Shown one piece after another: positions 62,414 through 64,000 of a stretch of 64,000 nucleotides of DNA. Below the pieces are notes generated by a model. It had not been told where the DNA came from. It saw only the letters and a list, made by a program, of their open reading frames with translations, and ran no database searches. This DNA comes from Bacteroides finegoldii DSM 17565 (lineage in GTDB: Bacteria > Bacteroidota > Bacteroidia > Bacteroidales > Bacteroidaceae): positions 122,957 to 186,956 of the forward strand of contig NZ_GG688319.1 in the NCBI RefSeq assembly GCF_000156195.1, given 5' to 3'. Within the stretch, counting starts at the first letter, position 1. The number at the start of each line of letters is the position of its first letter. The position numbers and the translations under genes were made by a program.

Positions 62414-63973
62414 ATGGCAAATACCCCAATTAGTATGACCAAATTAAAACGGATGCTTCAATTACTGGCATCAGGCAACAGTCAACGAGATGTTTGCGGA
62501 CTCCTTCATATGGGCCGCAATGTATTAAGTACTTATGTGAAGCGTGCATTGGCTACCGGCAAGGATTATAAGACCTTGAGTGAGCTTAGTGATGCCGCAC
62601 TGTCAGCTCTCTTGAAAACTCCCCGGAGTTCTTCCGATGAGGACGAAAGGAAGGCAAGGGAACTTCAGGATTACCTTCCCGTGGCTTGTGAGGAGCTGCA
62701 ACGCTCACGACATTTATCAGTTTTACAGTTGCATCAGGAATACATGCAGGCGCATCCTGACGGTTATGGATACACTCAATTTAAAAAGTATGTCCGTAGT
62801 TACCAGAAAAGCCATAATTACTCCTACCATAATGTCTATATCCCCGGTGAGGAGATGCAGATAGACTTTGCAGGAGACCATTTGTATCTGACACGTCCCA
62901 AGACCAAGGAACATATAGCGGTTGTCGTATTATGCTGTGTGCTTCCCTTCAGTGGCTTAAGTTATGTCATAGCCTTGCCTACAGCCTCTTTGGAACACTT
63001 CTTTTGGGGACTGTCCCGGTGCTATGACTATCTGGGTGGTGTTCCGGTCACCAACCGGAGTGACAACATGAAACAGTGGGTTAAACGTACTGACCGTTAC
63101 GAGCCGACCTTTAATGAGGCCGCACTTGAATGGAGCACTTATTATAATACGGAATTACTGGCCACACGTGTGGCACATCCACGCGACAAAGGTTGTGTGG
63201 AGAGTCTGGTGAACCAGTCATACCATGCAATCTACGGAGTCATCCGCAATGAGGAGTTCCATACTCTTAATGAGCTGAATAACCGTATCTTCGGTCTGAT
63301 GGATGAATATAACAGTAAGAAAAGAGGCAATCGTGAAAGCCGCAGGGAAGTCTTTGAAAGTATGGAAATGCATTGTCTGCAACCATTACCTCCAACCCCG
63401 TTCCGGTTTACCTATCGGAAACAAGTCAGGCTCGGTAGCAATTATCACGTCATAGTCGGCTCGGAACATCATTTTTACAGTGTGCCTTACCAATATGTAG
63501 GAGAAGAGGTCAATGTCGTCTGGGACTACGAGACAGTCTCCGTGTATGCCCGTGAAGAAAGGGTTGCGATACACCGCCGGTCCTTCGTTCCCAATGCCTA
63601 TACAACAGAAGAAACCCACATGCCGGAAAAACATCAGGCTTATAAAAGGCTTCGTGAGAGAAATGCGGCATTTTACCTGGACAAGGCCCGTCTGATAGGA
63701 GAAGCAACCGGAATCGTTGTTGGCCGGATCCTTGATGCGGACCGCTTTCCTCAATGTAAGTACCGCTCTTGCGAGGGAGTATTGTCGTTGGAGAGAAAAT
63801 ACGGTCTTGAAAGGGTGGAAGCCGCTTCCGGCCTGATCAAGGAGTGCCCATCCGTCAGTTATCTGATGCTTAAGAGTATCCTCATTAGAAAACTGGACGG
63901 TCAGGTTGTCAGCGAATCCGTAAGCAAATCGCCCAAATGTACTTATGTACGTGGGGCTGAAGCCTTCAAATAA
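62414..63973 (+). CDS. istA: IS21-family transposase IstA
   Basis: 519 residues. An N-terminal helix-turn-helix (MLQLLASGNSQRDVCGLLHM) precedes the catalytic core EEMQIDFAGDHLYL (Asp), VPVTNRSDNMKQWV (Asp) and KGCVESLVNQSYHA (Glu). Promoter TAATTTTG at 62381-62388. Complete coding sequence; needs IstB (not in window) for transposition. Confidence 0.92.
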   Translation: MANTPISMTKLKRMLQLLASGNSQRDVCGLLHMGRNVLSTYVKRALATGKDYKTLSELSDAALSALLKTPRSSSDEDERKARELQDYLPVACEELQRSRHLSVLQLHQEYMQAHPDGYGYTQFKKYVRSYQKSHNYSYHNVYIPGEEMQIDFAGDHLYLTRPKTKEHIAVVVLCCVLPFSGLSYVIALPTASLEHFFWGLSRCYDYLGGVPVTNRSDNMKQWVKRTDRYEPTFNEAALEWSTYYNTELLATRVAHPRDKGCVESLVNQSYHAIYGVIRNEEFHTLNELNNRIFGLMDEYNSKKRGNRESRREVFESMEMHCLQPLPPTPFRFTYRKQVRLGSNYHVIVGSEHHFYSVPYQYVGEEVNVVWDYETVSVYAREERVAIHRRSFVPNAYTTEETHMPEKHQAYKRLRERNAAFYLDKARLIGEATGIVVGRILDADRFPQCKYRSCEGVLSLERKYGLERVEAASGLIKECPSVSYLMLKSILIRKLDGQVVSESVSKSPKCTYVRGAEAFK

Positions 63974-64000
63974 CCGCTCGTCGGGACGGGTGGTCCCGCC

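Larger units (their letters stand above)
62191..64000 (+). mobile_element. IS21-family element, left end and istA (runs off window)
   Basis: The left terminus contains six tandem 23-bp repeats. istA follows, and istB should begin past the window. The insertion point is inside tnpC of the preceding IS66. Confidence 0.82.

Overview
The window is Bacteroides-type DNA (phylum Bacteroidota). It has SusC/SusD pairs with an ECF sigma factor/FecR switch, promoters of the TAnnTTTG type, lipoproteins with Bacteroidota-style signals, and conjugative-transposon (CTn/ICE) backbone genes of the kind carried by gut Bacteroides. The best species hint is a GH18 endoglycosidase whose catalytic D312 and E314 fall at the numbers I recall for EndoBT-3987 of B. 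thetaiotaomicron.

Layout. (1) 1-388: start of a leftward SusC-like gene. (2) About 1290-24480: GC-richer CTn backbone. Small rightward accessory genes (1868-3606) meet a long leftward operon (23602 to 3776) coding for an ArdC-type antirestriction protein, OB-fold protein, peptidoglycan hydrolases, membrane and secreted transfer proteins, a toprim primase-like protein and a DUF4099-like protein. A RIT element (three tyrosine recombinases) sits inside the 5' end of the ardC gene. (3) 24480-30560: decayed DNA, then a leftward operon with two lipoproteins and a YdjG/YdjI-like zinc-ribbon plus SPFH membrane module. (4) 30675-36664: wrecked replication genes of another mobile element (PriCT-like, VirE-N-like, RecA-like ATPase), broken by an IS982 and an IS66 element. 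(5) 37424-41164: an IbrA-like PAPS-reductase-family gene, two lipoproteins, a truncated IS4-type transposase. (6) 41600-53479: a complete polysaccharide utilisation locus for N-glycans: ECF sigma, FecR anti-sigma, SusC, SusD, a GH18 pseudoenzyme, a DUF1735/LamG protein, an active-site-intact endo-beta-N-acetylglucosaminidase, and a discoidin protein. (7) 53664-54092: a shortened deoxyinosine-glycosylase-like gene. (8) 54166-61150: a second CTn backbone segment (phosphoribosyltransferase pseudogene, AAA/DUF4143 ATPase, SSB, ParB and small unknown genes). (9) 61251-64000: an IS66 element cut by an IS21-family element that runs off the window.

How parts work together. The CTn operon has one promoter at about 23640, with a 13-bp-arm palindrome upstream between it and a divergent M23 peptidase gene. 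The small rightward genes of both CTn segments are separated by a recurring module. After most genes there is a terminator, then a purine-rich leader read leftward from a TACCTTTG promoter. The N-glycan locus follows the usual trans-envelope logic: glycan sensed through SusC STN to FecR to ECF sigma, N-glycan released by the surface GH18 enzyme, and imported by SusCD.

Most notable: the RIT insertion can be resolved to the base. A 6-bp GATCAT flanks the element, and joining the flanks restores one open ardC frame.
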